Shown here in pieces: positions 1-8,392 of a stretch of 64,000 nucleotides of DNA. A program made the translations under genes and the position numbers. A model generated the notes under the pieces. That model saw only the letters and a list, made by a program, of their open reading frames with translations. It was not told where the DNA came from and did not search any database. The stretch is from Lachnospiraceae bacterium. GTDB taxonomy: Bacteria; Bacillota; Clostridia; Lachnospirales; Lachnospiraceae. Location of the stretch: NCBI GenBank assembly GCA_022793195.1, contig JAAWCJ010000030.1:1-64000 (forward strand), written 5' to 3'. Position 1 is the first letter of the stretch; each line of letters opens with the position of its first letter.

Positions 1-112
1 GAAAAAGTAAAAATGATTTTCCACATCTTCGTATGCCTGTAATCACCTTTATCATTCCATTGTCTTTTCTCAGAATAAGCTGCTGAAGGTAACCATTTCT
101 TTCAATTTCCAT
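1..112 (-). CDS. AAA ATPase of COG1373 type, cut by the window edge
   Basis: Only the N-terminal 37 or so codons are present; the rest lies beyond base 1. The translation contains a P-loop of the form GIRRCGKS after a short N-terminal stretch, the same motif and spacing as the complete ATPase at 8799-10073, so the two are probably paralogues. The start is the ATG at 112, preceded by AAGGAG at a good distance. By family these ATPases pair an AAA core with a C-terminal DUF4143 nuclease-like domain, which cannot be seen here. Confidence 0.75.
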   Translation of the reverse strand, partial: MEIERNGYLQQLILRKDNGMIKVITGIRRCGKSFLLF

Positions 113-159
113 TCTTCCACTCCTTGTTTTTATGCAAATACACTATTTTAAGTAATACT

Positions 160-188
160 ATTTTACTACAAGCAGAATCTTATTTCAA
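160..188 (-). promoter_or_regulatory. Promoter of the edge AAA ATPase gene
   Basis: On the minus strand TTGAAA (188-183) and TAAAAT (165-160) are separated by exactly 17 bases, about 50 bases upstream of the start at 112. The sequence TGCAAATACAC occurs at 133-143 and inverted at 208-218, on either side of the promoter, and could be an operator. Confidence 0.55.
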
Positions 189-258
189 TATGTTATTCCT
201 ATTTTTTGTGTATTTGCACAATTTTATGTAATATAGGAGAAAAATAGGAAATCGGATC

Positions 259-294
259 AATCGTGTCAATATAAATGACCCGATTGACACGATT
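259..294. repeat. Perfect 12-bp inverted repeat
   Basis: AATCGTGTCAAT (259-270) and ATTGACACGATT (283-294) are exact reverse complements separated by 12 bases, 54 bases beyond the stop of the sirtuin gene. No T-run follows on the minus strand, so it is not a classic terminator. It may be an RNA 3' stabiliser or a member of the palindromic repeats seen near 32.3 and 40 kb, with which it shares CGATTGACA. Bases 113-348 hold nothing else apart from the promoter. Confidence 0.6.
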
Positions 295-348
295 TGACCT
301 GATATTTTTATATACCCACAAATGAACAAAGTAACTGGCTCTGTTGTC

Positions 349-1227
349 TTATAATTGTTCTAGTACCTTCCCAATATCTGCATCAACACAGATGGAGCGG
401 TCTCTGATTTCCATTGGTGCGCAGGTTTCCCCTAAATTGACACAGACATAGGCTGCCTTTGGATTCTCCGATGTCATGCTCCAGAAAGAATATTTCACTA
501 TGCCTGGGGTGTTAAAACCAACGCCAATCTCCAAAAACAACATCTTCCCATCCTGGCGTCTCCTGAGAAAATCCCGATACCGCCCCGCAGCCCGATGCCA
601 GCCCTCGTCCTCGACAAAAGTATGGTCGGCCCTGAGATTCATACTCATGGGCTCCCCACACTTCGGGCAATGCGGAACAAGGTCTGACGGAACCGCCATT
701 TTAGGGGATGCGCCTTCCGGCAGAATCAATGTACCATCCGTATCAATAACATAGCCCTGCGCTTTAACCATCTCCCGGATAACAGACGCATTGTCATAAG
801 TCTGAGGATGGCACGGCCTGCCGCACTGGAACAACCCGTAATCGCCCTGAGTATAAAATAACCGCTGCTTATCAAACCCTGCTTTCTGAAAACAATGATC
901 CACATTGGTTGTCACCACAAAATAGTCTTTATTTTTAACCAGTTCATACAGCTTATCATACACCGCCTTCGGTGCGTCCATATACCGGTTGATGTAAATA
1001 TACCGGCTCCAGTATGCCCAATGTTCTTCCAGTGTATCGTATGGGTGAAACCCACCGGAATACATATCCTTGAAATGATACTTTTCCGCAAAGTCATAGA
1101 AGTATCTCTCAAAGCGTTCCCCTGTATAAACAAAACCGGCGGAAGCAGATAGTCCCGCCCCCGCCCCGATGATTACTGCATCCGCTTCTGCCAGTGTTTC
1201 ACCTAATTTTTTCAGTTGGCCATCCAT
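349..1227 (-). CDS. Sir2-family protein, class M (SirTM)-like
   Basis: A sirtuin fold is indicated by the Rossmann motif GAGAGLSASAGF and the TTNVDH motif. The usual catalytic histidine region is replaced by YTQGDYG. Counting from the longest start (1284), N127, D129 and Q146 are spaced exactly like N118, D120 and Q137 of staphylococcal SirTM, an ADP-ribosyltransferase rather than a deacetylase. A zinc site is suggested by CGRPC and CPKC. SirTM genes usually sit beside a macrodomain hydrolase and a GcvH-like protein; here the neighbour is a SnoaL protein instead. The start at 1227 has AGGACAGG upstream and avoids the preceding gene; starts at 1278 or 1284 would overlap it by about 20 bases. 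Confidence 0.75.
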   Translation of the reverse strand: MDGQLKKLGETLAEADAVIIGAGAGLSASAGFVYTGERFERYFYDFAEKYHFKDMYSGGFHPYDTLEEHWAYWSRYIYINRYMDAPKAVYDKLYELVKNKDYFVVTTNVDHCFQKAGFDKQRLFYTQGDYGLFQCGRPCHPQTYDNASVIREMVKAQGYVIDTDGTLILPEGASPKMAVPSDLVPHCPKCGEPMSMNLRADHTFVEDEGWHRAAGRYRDFLRRRQDGKMLFLEIGVGFNTPGIVKYSFWSMTSENPKAAYVCVNLGETCAPMEIRDRSICVDADIGKVLEQL

Positions 1228-1264
1228 ATTTTCCTGTCCTGAAATTTTCCTGCCGGATATTTTC

Positions 1265-2038
1265 CTAAAATTTCCCATTTTCATTTTTCCAATTCTCTTT
1301 GTCCGCTATCGTTTCCATCACATCCCAGTGTTCCGCGATTTTACCATTTTCCACTCTCCATAAATCGTAATAACTGGTGGGCGCTCCCCTGAAAGTTCCT
1401 TCACTGACGGCCAGCACATAATTTCCCTGCGCCAGCACCTGATGAACCGTCGTATAAATCATCTGGATATTCTGTTCTGCCAGCGCACAAAGGGCAGTGC
1501 TTAAGCCGGATACCCCATCCGCAATCCCCGTATTATGCTGGATATAAGTATCTCCATCAAAATAATCCTGTGTTTTATCCGGATTATTCCCCATCATCAC
1601 ATCATTCAAAAATTCCTTGATAAACTGCCGGTTCTCTTCCGTCTTTTCTAAGTCTTTGACCGGGGCTATACCGTCAGTCTGTGTATGGCCTGAGGGATTC
1701 GGCGCCTCCAAAGCTGCCAGGTTATCCCAATGCTCTGCGATTTTTCCATCCCCGTCAAAACGGAAAATGTCAAATGCCACCTGTTCACCTGTCCCGGCAA
1801 AATTGTACACTGTGTGCAGAAATACCTTATCCCCATCCTCGTAAGCGCGGATATTGTTTACGGTTGTCTTTACCGGTGCAGAGGCTAGAGCTTTTACACT
1901 TTCCACAAAAGCATCGCGCCCTGTGCCATATGCTAGATTATGCTGGATATATCCTTCCGCCAGCAAAGAAGCGGCTTTGTCCGTATCTCCTGTCGCAAAT
2001 GTGTTAATAAGTGCCTGTGCTTTTTCGATCTGTGTCAT
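1265..2038 (-). CDS. Tandem SnoaL/NTF2-like domain protein
   Basis: The 257-residue protein is made of two halves of about 125 residues, each with the SnoaL-like pattern: a helix with an IQHN motif (YIQHNLAYG, YIQHNTGIA) and a strand ending in GKIAEHWD. The fold is a cone-shaped pocket seen in polyketide cyclases and in many stress-linked small proteins of unknown substrate. The start has GGAGG nine bases upstream. It follows an Rrf2 regulator and has its own promoter and two palindromic operators (2071-2142), so it is likely repressed by that regulator. No substrate can be assigned. Confidence 0.85.
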   Translation of the reverse strand: MTQIEKAQALINTFATGDTDKAASLLAEGYIQHNLAYGTGRDAFVESVKALASAPVKTTVNNIRAYEDGDKVFLHTVYNFAGTGEQVAFDIFRFDGDGKIAEHWDNLAALEAPNPSGHTQTDGIAPVKDLEKTEENRQFIKEFLNDVMMGNNPDKTQDYFDGDTYIQHNTGIADGVSGLSTALCALAEQNIQMIYTTVHQVLAQGNYVLAVSEGTFRGAPTSYYDLWRVENGKIAEHWDVMETIADKENWKNENGKF

Positions 2039-2070
2039 AATTAGTATCCTCCATATTTTTAATCATTTTT

Positions 2071-2093
2071 GATGTAATAATAATTATTACATC
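2071..2093. promoter_or_regulatory. Palindromic operator in the SnoaL leader
   Basis: A 23-bp near-perfect palindrome with half sites GATGTAATAAT and ATTATTACATC lies between the promoter and the ribosome site of the SnoaL gene. Its outer arms, GATGTAA and TTACATC, are identical to those of the operator at 2120-2142. Confidence 0.7.
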
Positions 2094-2103
2094 TTGTAGG
2101 TAT

Positions 2104-2142
2104 ACTGTAACACAGCTTTGATGTAATGTCAATAGTTACATC
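2104..2142 (-). promoter_or_regulatory. Promoter with Rrf2-type operator for the SnoaL/sirtuin genes
   Basis: TTGACA (2132-2127) and TACAGT (2109-2104) are 17 bases apart on the minus strand. The -35 lies inside an inverted repeat (2120-2142) with arms GATGTAA and TTACATC, so a bound dimer would block RNA polymerase. The same TGTAATGTCAATA core recurs at the Rrf2 promoter. Confidence 0.7.
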
Positions 2143-2579
2143 TATTTTTTCATAAGATATTTTTCCGTATCCTTTTTCACATCTGCCAGTGTAATAGATG
2201 CAAGTTCTTTTTCCATGGCATTTTGTACCCGTAAAAGTTTGTCATCCAGAATGTGATGAATATTTTTTCCCACCGGACAGTTTGTGTTTGGATTTTCATG
2301 AAAATGGAACAGGTCTCCATTTTCAATACATTCCACTGCATGATAAATGTCCAAAAAACTGATCTCATTTAAAGGCCTGGCCGCCACTGCGCCGCCGGTT
2401 CCACGCGCCACCTCAATCAACCCGGCCCCTTTCAGCTGCCCCAATATGTTTCTGATAATGACAGGATTCACATTTGTACTTCCCGCAAGCAATTTGCTCG
2501 TCACCTTACATTCCTTTCCAAAAACATCTATACAGGCAAAAATGTGGACCGCCAGCGTAAACCTGCTTGAAATCTGCAT
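2142..2579 (-). CDS. Rrf2-family transcriptional regulator
   Basis: The protein begins MQISSRFTLAVHI, the usual start of the family, followed by a winged helix including VNPVIIRNILGQLKGAGLIEV. The wing contains GTGGAV. It has a single cysteine (CPVGK) where iron-sulfur members such as IscR and NsrR have three, so it is more like the YwnA group. A start at 2597 is possible, but the family pattern favours 2579. Matching palindromes at its own promoter and at the next gene point to autoregulation and control of the SnoaL and sirtuin genes. Confidence 0.85.
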   Translation of the reverse strand: MQISSRFTLAVHIFACIDVFGKECKVTSKLLAGSTNVNPVIIRNILGQLKGAGLIEVARGTGGAVAARPLNEISFLDIYHAVECIENGDLFHFHENPNTNCPVGKNIHHILDDKLLRVQNAMEKELASITLADVKKDTEKYLMKK

Positions 2580-2641
2580 ATCGTACACCGTCCTCATATT
2601 TGTATATGATACAGCCTCCTCCCCAGAAGGCTTCCCGCTTT

Positions 2642-2679
2642 ATTTTAGCCCGCCATTATTGTAATGTCAATATTTACAA
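2642..2679 (-). promoter_or_regulatory. Promoter and operator of the Rrf2 gene
   Basis: TTGACA (2670-2665) and TAAAAT (2647-2642) are spaced by 17 bases. The -35 is embedded in a 21-bp inverted repeat at 2659-2679 with arms TTGTAA and TTTACAA. The central part matches the operator at 2120-2142 almost base for base. Confidence 0.7.
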
Positions 2680-2690
2680 CGTATCCTCAT

Positions 2691-3608
2691 TCAAATATGA
2701 ACCACCAGGTTCACTGCCAGCCCTGTCAAAAATGAAAATACCATCACATATATAAGATACAGTACGAACCTCCTGATTCCCAACACGATCTTCACAGCTC
2801 CTAAATTCGTAATCTTCGTCGCCGGGCCGGTAATCATAAAAGCTGCAGCGCTCCCCATGCTCATCCCTCCCAAAAGCCATCCCTGCAAAAGCGGTATTGT
2901 TCCGCCACCGCAGGCATAAAGCGGCACACCGATTGTTGCCGCCATCAGGACACCAAAAGCCTTATTCCCGCCAAAAATCGCCGTCATCGCATCAGCAGGG
3001 ACATATCTTTGGAAAAGGGCCGACAATACAATTCCGGCCAGGAACCATCCGCCGGTGGCCTTGATATTTCTTCCAAAATTTTTCAGAAATCGAAACAAAA
3101 TATTGGGGGCAACATCCCTGCTTTCAGGTTCCTCAAATCCGCTGAAATTAAAGAAGGAATCCCTGTTTTTCCCTGCGCAGTAAATACGTACCAGTACACC
3201 TGCGAGGCTGCCGCATATAAAAGAAGCGGCAATACGTACAATCAAAGCTGTCCGTCCAAGCGCCGCGCTGTAAACAATCAGTTGTGGATTTAACAAAATA
3301 GAACTCATCATAAAAGCCGCGAGCCAATCGTCCTTCATACCGCTTTTGGAAAAGGAAGCCGCAATGGGAATCGTCCCGTACATACACAAGGGGGAAGCGA
3401 TTCCCAGGATGCTTGCGGCAAAAATTCCCACAATCCCCAGTTTCTTTTCCCCCATGGAACGAAAGGCCCTGTGAATATTCTCCTTAAAAAATACGGAAAT
3501 TACGCTCCCAAGCACCATTCCCAATACCCAGTATTTGAAGATCTGCTCAAACTGGATGCTGAAATAATACCAAAAATAAATGACCTCACGTCTTAATATA
3601 TCAATCAT
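2691..3608 (-). CDS. COG0701/ArsP-like permease
   Basis: A 305-residue membrane protein with about eight hydrophobic segments. It has the two family motifs, one near residue 75 (SPLCMYGTIPIA) and one near residue 235 (YACGGGTIPL), separated by a soluble loop. Relatives include ArsP (organoarsenical efflux) and YraQ; the substrate here is unknown. Its ATG overlaps the stop of the upstream DUF362 gene by 8 bases, so translation is probably coupled. It is the last cistron of the flavodoxin lipoprotein operon. Confidence 0.8.
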   Translation of the reverse strand: MIDILRREVIYFWYYFSIQFEQIFKYWVLGMVLGSVISVFFKENIHRAFRSMGEKKLGIVGIFAASILGIASPLCMYGTIPIAASFSKSGMKDDWLAAFMMSSILLNPQLIVYSAALGRTALIVRIAASFICGSLAGVLVRIYCAGKNRDSFFNFSGFEEPESRDVAPNILFRFLKNFGRNIKATGGWFLAGIVLSALFQRYVPADAMTAIFGGNKAFGVLMAATIGVPLYACGGGTIPLLQGWLLGGMSMGSAAAFMITGPATKITNLGAVKIVLGIRRFVLYLIYVMVFSFLTGLAVNLVVHI

Positions 3609-4674
3609 CCATTTTCACCAACTGATATTCCCTGCTGCCAAGCCCGATTTTCTCTGCCTGTTCCAGCGTATGCAACCCATTACGGGATTCAATCCTGTCT
3701 ATTAACGACTGCCCGTCTTCCGCCCCATATACCAGGTCGACACAAGCCTGATCTAACGCCACAGGATCGAACGAAGCCAATATGCCGATATCATGCATGT
3801 CCGGCTCCGCCGGATTTCCATCACAATCACAGTCCACAGAAAGACGGTTCATCACATTGATATAAAGAATATTTCCGTCCAGATAATCTGTCACTGATTT
3901 TCCGGCTTCCGCCATGGATTCCAGAAAGGCATCCTGCTCGCCTCCCCACATGTTGCCGCCTGTACCACCACTGTGAATATGGGATTTCCCCTCAGCGGAA
4001 GCAATGCCAATGGAAATATTTTTGATGGCTCCCCCGAATCCCGCCATGGCGTGGCCTTTGAAATGTGACAGGATTACATAATAATCATAACTGGCAAAAT
4101 TTTTTCCCACATAATTTTCCGTAAGATTATCCCCTCCCTCTACAGGAAGTGTCATGGAACCGTCTTCATCCATAATGTCCACATCTGCGATTTCCGTATA
4201 CCCATGCTCTCTGGCCACCTCATAGTGCAGCGCCGTATTTGCCCGCGAACCACCATAGGCCGTGTTGCACTCCACGATTGTTGCATCCAGCGACTGCACC
4301 AGTTCTCCTATCAAATCCGTCCGCAGATAATTACTGCCCGGTTCGCCGGTGGAAAGTTTCACAGCAACCTTTCCCGAAGGTGAGGCCCCCAGCTTCTCAT
4401 AAACTGCCATCAGCCCTTCTGAGCTGATGTCCGTAGTCATATACACAACAGGCGTACCTGTAGTTTGTACGGCAGTGTCGTTTTGAGGCTGCCCTGGCGC
4501 AGATTCCTTTGCTTCTGCAGTGTCCGTTATGGAAATCGGTTCATTTCTGTCCGTTATATCACTTTGGTCATGCCCTGTATCCCGCTCCGTCTCACTGCTA
4601 TTGCCACTGTTTCCACATCCCGAAACGGCCAGAATAAACAATGTTACCAACAGATAAGGTACTATTTTCTTCAT
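3601..4674 (-). CDS. DUF362-domain lipoprotein
   Basis: The start at 4674 is fixed by a 4-base ATGA overlap with the upstream stop and by AGGAG. This gives a lipoprotein signal ending in the lipobox AVSGC, then an acidic Ser/Thr/Asp linker, then a DUF362 domain with SHFKGHAMAGFGGAIKN and a DCDCDGN segment. DUF362 proteins often carry a ferredoxin domain; none is present here. The protein should be anchored outside the membrane, beside the flavodoxin lipoproteins of the same operon. Function is unknown. Confidence 0.85.
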   Translation of the reverse strand: MKKIVPYLLVTLFILAVSGCGNSGNSSETERDTGHDQSDITDRNEPISITDTAEAKESAPGQPQNDTAVQTTGTPVVYMTTDISSEGLMAVYEKLGASPSGKVAVKLSTGEPGSNYLRTDLIGELVQSLDATIVECNTAYGGSRANTALHYEVAREHGYTEIADVDIMDEDGSMTLPVEGGDNLTENYVGKNFASYDYYVILSHFKGHAMAGFGGAIKNISIGIASAEGKSHIHSGGTGGNMWGGEQDAFLESMAEAGKSVTDYLDGNILYINVMNRLSVDCDCDGNPAEPDMHDIGILASFDPVALDQACVDLVYGAEDGQSLIDRIESRNGLHTLEQAEKIGLGSREYQLVKMDD

Positions 4675-5354
4675 AAATTCTCCTTCCGTCTGGCTCCCGC
4701 CCTTCGAACCAGTTTTGCGCTGTAATGCGCTATGAAAACACAAAGCCCCATAAGCGCCAGGTAATCCAACAAAAACAACAGTTTTGATTCCTCATAATCC
4801 AAAAAAACAAATTCACTGCGCAGGAACATATAGGTCAGAAAATCCCGTTTGATTAAAACATATATTCCATAAACTGCAATCATGAGACCTGTGATAAAAC
4901 CTGCCGCCTGATATTTACGCTGCGATATCTGCCTTTTTACAACCAGATTTAAAACCATCCCCCAGTGCAATCCAAGATGCAGACTCATAAACAAATATCC
5001 CCAATAGGAGCCTAAGATGTGTAGCCGCCTTGCTAACGCCATCCCGCCCTGTATCGGAAGGAAGGCAAACACATACCTGGACATGATAATCCCGCTGTAG
5101 AATAACGCAAGCATTGCCACAAGTGTCAGGATATTAACACTGCACTGAAGGATGCGCATAGGTGTATACCGTCCCCGGAACAGACTTTTATACCAGTTCC
5201 GGTTACAGACCTGATGGGCCATAAATAGCACAAGCATCCCTGCCCCGATCCATTCATGGGCAGTCTCGCCCCAGAGCTGATAACCCATCAGGAAAAATAA
5301 CGCTATGGTCATCAGGATATCCAGCATCCACTTGATTTTTGCCTTTGCTTTCAT
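4671..5354 (-). CDS. DUF4405/cytochrome b561-like membrane protein
   Basis: A 227-residue protein with about six transmembrane helices. Histidines H33 and H47 in one helical pair and H112, H126 and H130 in another (LHILGSYWGYLFMSLHLGLHW) are placed as axial haem ligands, as in the DUF4405 and cytochrome b561 groups. It could pass electrons from menaquinol across the membrane to the lipoproteins encoded around it. It is followed by the DUF362 gene with a 4-base overlap. Confidence 0.75.
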   Translation of the reverse strand: MKAKAKIKWMLDILMTIALFFLMGYQLWGETAHEWIGAGMLVLFMAHQVCNRNWYKSLFRGRYTPMRILQCSVNILTLVAMLALFYSGIIMSRYVFAFLPIQGGMALARRLHILGSYWGYLFMSLHLGLHWGMVLNLVVKRQISQRKYQAAGFITGLMIAVYGIYVLIKRDFLTYMFLRSEFVFLDYEESKLLFLLDYLALMGLCVFIAHYSAKLVRRAGARRKENL

Positions 5355-5382
5355 ATTACCTCCACTCCCTGAACTGTCAGCT

Positions 5383-6072
5383 TTATGATTCTACAGCTTT
5401 ATTGACACAGTTTATCGCATTTAAGCTGCGGGGATAACCGATATAAGGCAGGCACTGTGATACCACCCTGATCAGGAAATCCCTGTCGTTTCCAAGATTC
5501 ATATTCCCCTTTGCATGGGCCGTAAACTGCGGTTCACAACCACCCTGTGCCGCCAGAAAACAGAACGTAATCAGTTCGCGCTGTTTCAGATCCAGGCCGC
5601 CCCTTGTGTAATAGTCACCGAAGCAGTTCGCCGCCAGCCACCTGTTGATATGCCCCGCTTTCCAGGCTTCCTTCATATGTGCCCCGAAAATCTCCACCTG
5701 TGCCTCTGCCCCCTTTATGAGCCTGTCTTCCATGGTCACCCGCGCCTGTGCCGGAAGCGGCAGCTTGACCCCCCGTACAGTCAGGATATCGTTGGTAACA
5801 GACAGAAACGGCATAACCCTGCCAATTCCAAGGTAATCCACCGCCTGATAGACCACTTCTTTCACCATAACAGGTGTCAGCCCGCTATCCAGCGCTTCCG
5901 GCAAAATATCTTTATAAACCTCAAGCCCCTGACAGCCCAATAAGGTGGCAAGGATTACCAGATAACGTGTATCCTCCAAAAGCTCCTGACCGGGTTCCTT
6001 CACCACTTCTTCCAATGTAAAATGCTCTATGATCTTCATAAATTCCGGATCCGTTTCATGATAATTCATCAT
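5383..6072 (-). CDS. Carboxymuconolactone decarboxylase-family protein
   Basis: About 229 residues with two AhpD/CMD-like repeats: ATLLGCQGLEVYKDILPEAL near residue 50 and ITFCFLAAQGGCEPQFTAH near residue 170. Such proteins are small helical bundles acting in thiol or peroxide redox chemistry or in decarboxylation. The start is set at 6072, where GGAGG lies eight bases upstream; the ATG at 6087 overlaps that ribosome site. It is cytoplasmic (no signal) and lies within the flavodoxin operon, 27 bases after the SUMF1 fusion gene. Confidence 0.85.
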   Translation of the reverse strand: MMNYHETDPEFMKIIEHFTLEEVVKEPGQELLEDTRYLVILATLLGCQGLEVYKDILPEALDSGLTPVMVKEVVYQAVDYLGIGRVMPFLSVTNDILTVRGVKLPLPAQARVTMEDRLIKGAEAQVEIFGAHMKEAWKAGHINRWLAANCFGDYYTRGGLDLKQRELITFCFLAAQGGCEPQFTAHAKGNMNLGNDRDFLIRVVSQCLPYIGYPRSLNAINCVNKAVES

Positions 6073-6099
6073 TTCTGATACCTCCATTTCATTTTCAGA

Positions 6100-7641
6100 T
6101 CAACTGATAATTCTTCCATTTTCCTCAAGCCATGCGCTTACATCATCCCCAAGGGATGAGCCGCCGGAATAATGAACAGACAAGGCTTCTCCCATATCTG
6201 CATCCGGCGCTAATTTTGCAATGGCCGTCAGGCTCTGTCCAAAGCGTCCCCCGCCATGGCTGCAAAACGGTATGATGGTTTTTCCCGTAAAATCATATTC
6301 CTCAAGGAATGAAGCGACCGGCATGGGAATGGATGCCCACCAGTTGGGATAACCCAGGATAATGATGTCATAATCTTCCATATTTTCCACATGGGCCGCC
6401 AACTCCGGTCTTGCCTGTTCATTCTGGTCACGCTGAGCCTCGTCAAGCACGGTATTGTAATCATCAGAATAAGGATTAACCGGTGTGATTTCAAAGAGGT
6501 CCGCGCCTGTCTGGCCGGCAATTTCCTCCGCGATACCGCGGGTGTTGCCGCCCCATGAAAAATATGCGATCAATACACCTCTCCCCTCTGCACTTCCTGT
6601 ATTTGTTCCGCCTTTCAAAACCGTTCCCTCCACGTTCCCGTTTCCTGCAGCGGCATTTCTCACAAGCCGGATACCCACATTAAAACTACCTTTATCCTGA
6701 TCCATCATGGCCCGATAAGCGCAGCGCATGTTTTTGGCAAAGTCATTCCAGCCGCCGCCCCTGTATACACGGCGTGTACCGCCCTGCGCACCTGTTGGGT
6801 CAGTCTGGCTTTCCTCCGGATATTCGCCGTAAATGTCCCATGTCCATTCCCCCACGTTTCCATGCATATCATAAAGCCCAAAGGGATTGGCCCCAAAACT
6901 TCCCACCGGGACGGTTGTCTGTCGGTATTCACCGGGCTGTACGGTGAGATTTCCCTGGGAAAAATAATTTTCCTCTATCATGTAGGGATAGTGCCCATAA
7001 TAATTCGCCTCTTCTGCACTTGGGGAATTCTCCATGTAAAACGGCGTTTCCGTCCCCGCCCTGCAGGCATATTCCCATTCTGCTTCTGTAGGCAACCGGT
7101 AGCCGTCCGCACTCCGGTTCCAGCTTACGCTTTTGTCTGCCACCTCATAAGCAGGTGTCAGTCCTTCCTGTTCGCTTCTGGCATTGCAGTAGGCCACAGC
7201 CTCCAGCCATGTTACATTTTCCACCGGCAAATCCCCGCCGGAAAAGCTGCTTGGATTTTCTCCCGTAACGGCTTCATATTCCGCCTGTGTCAGTTCATAA
7301 CGGCTCATATAAAAGTCGCTGACCGTCACACTGTGCTGTATTTCATCCTGACTGCGCCATGCCTCTGTCTCCGGACTTCCCATCTGAAAGGTTCCGCCTT
7401 CTATGAGAACAAAATTCTTGACTGCAGGCGCCATTTCTTCTCCCATCCTTCCCGCCTCCCCCTGTGTCGTCTCTTCTGATTTGTTTCCAGCTGTATTTTC
7501 TCCATGACTTCCCGCGCTGTCCGAGGTCTGCGCTCCGTCACTGCTTTCCACATTACTGTTGTTTCGCGCCTGTTCCCGTCCGCATCCCACCAATGAAAAG
7601 CCCAGCAAAAACATTAATAAAAATAAAACTGTCCGTTTCAT
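6100..7641 (-). CDS. Lipoprotein fusing a SUMF1 (FGE-sulfatase) domain to a flavodoxin domain
   Basis: A 513-residue protein with a lipoprotein signal (lipobox SLVGC), a Ser/Asn/Gly linker to about residue 75, a SUMF1/formylglycine-enzyme fold (FQMGSPETEAW, VTWLEAVAYCNARS, LPTEAEWEYACRAG, YDMHGNVGEW, YRGGGW) to about residue 330, and a C-terminal flavodoxin domain (YFSWGGNTRGIA, GYPNWWASIPMP, FCSHGGGRFGQS). The two copper-binding cysteines of true formylglycine enzymes are absent after YRGGGW, so that reaction is unlikely. Both domains would lie outside the membrane. The flavodoxin part resembles the protein encoded just upstream, so a duplication is likely. Confidence 0.88.
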   Translation of the reverse strand: MKRTVLFLLMFLLGFSLVGCGREQARNNSNVESSDGAQTSDSAGSHGENTAGNKSEETTQGEAGRMGEEMAPAVKNFVLIEGGTFQMGSPETEAWRSQDEIQHSVTVSDFYMSRYELTQAEYEAVTGENPSSFSGGDLPVENVTWLEAVAYCNARSEQEGLTPAYEVADKSVSWNRSADGYRLPTEAEWEYACRAGTETPFYMENSPSAEEANYYGHYPYMIEENYFSQGNLTVQPGEYRQTTVPVGSFGANPFGLYDMHGNVGEWTWDIYGEYPEESQTDPTGAQGGTRRVYRGGGWNDFAKNMRCAYRAMMDQDKGSFNVGIRLVRNAAAGNGNVEGTVLKGGTNTGSAEGRGVLIAYFSWGGNTRGIAEEIAGQTGADLFEITPVNPYSDDYNTVLDEAQRDQNEQARPELAAHVENMEDYDIIILGYPNWWASIPMPVASFLEEYDFTGKTIIPFCSHGGGRFGQSLTAIAKLAPDADMGEALSVHYSGGSSLGDDVSAWLEENGRIIS

Positions 7642-7662
7642 GTCGACGGTAACACTCCTTTC

Positions 7663-8367
7663 TTATTCCGCAAGGCCCAGATTTTTCAGCCAGTCGCTTA
7701 CTGCCGTATCCGGATCAGATGCAGACGAACTGCCAATATGAAGCCCTTCAAGGACATCTGCCTCCGGCTCCAGCCCTTTGATACTGTTCACCGTACCGGA
7801 AAGCCCGCTCCCTCCACTGGTGCAAAACGGCGCAATGGTCTTGCCGGAAAGGTCATAACTGTCAAAAAAAGTATACAGGATCATCGGCATATCGCTCCAC
7901 CAGTTGGGATAACCCACATAAACAATGTCATACTGTGCAATATCCTCTATGCTTCCCGCGATTGTCGGGCGCGCGCCGCTTTCCTTTTCCTTTGTCGCAA
8001 TATCTAAAAGCTCGTCATAGTCGGAGGTATAAGCTTCTTCCGGGACAATTTCAAACACATCCGCTCCCGTCTGATCTGCAATGGCATTTGCGACATTTTC
8101 CGTATTCCCCGACCATGAGAAATACACCACCAGAGCATTGCTGCCGCCTGCCCTGGCAGATTCTTCCTCCGATTCATCTGCCTCTTTCTCCGACACCGCC
8201 TCCGAAACGGTTTCCCCTGCTGTCTCCTGTTTGGCTGAGCTTTCATTTGCAGCAGTACTTGCGGCAGCGCTGCTTTCCCCGCCGTCTGTCTCGTTTTTGC
8301 CGCAGCCTGCCAGCGAAAACACCAATGCAAAAGCCATAATTACTGACAATAATTTTTTCATTTTCAT
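7663..8367 (-). CDS. Flavodoxin lipoprotein
   Basis: A lipoprotein signal with lipobox FSLAGC is followed by a Ser/Glu/Ala-rich linker of about 60 residues and a flavodoxin fold. The FMN phosphate loop is YFSWSGNTENVA, followed by GYPNWWSDMPM and FCTSGGSGLSGT. The long linker is typical of surface-tethered proteins. GAGGAGG precedes a cluster of ATGs at 8370, 8367 and 8361; 8367 and 8361 are the best spaced. An exported flavodoxin implies electron transfer on the outer face of the membrane, perhaps fed by the DUF4405 protein of the same operon. Confidence 0.88.
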   Translation of the reverse strand: MKMKKLLSVIMAFALVFSLAGCGKNETDGGESSAAASTAANESSAKQETAGETVSEAVSEKEADESEEESARAGGSNALVVYFSWSGNTENVANAIADQTGADVFEIVPEEAYTSDYDELLDIATKEKESGARPTIAGSIEDIAQYDIVYVGYPNWWSDMPMILYTFFDSYDLSGKTIAPFCTSGGSGLSGTVNSIKGLEPEADVLEGLHIGSSSASDPDTAVSDWLKNLGLAE

Positions 8368-8392
8368 CATTCCTCCTCGTGTCATCCTGTTT

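Noticed and set aside
259..294. Intrinsic terminator for the sirtuin gene
   Set aside because: The arms are perfect but no T-run follows on the minus strand.
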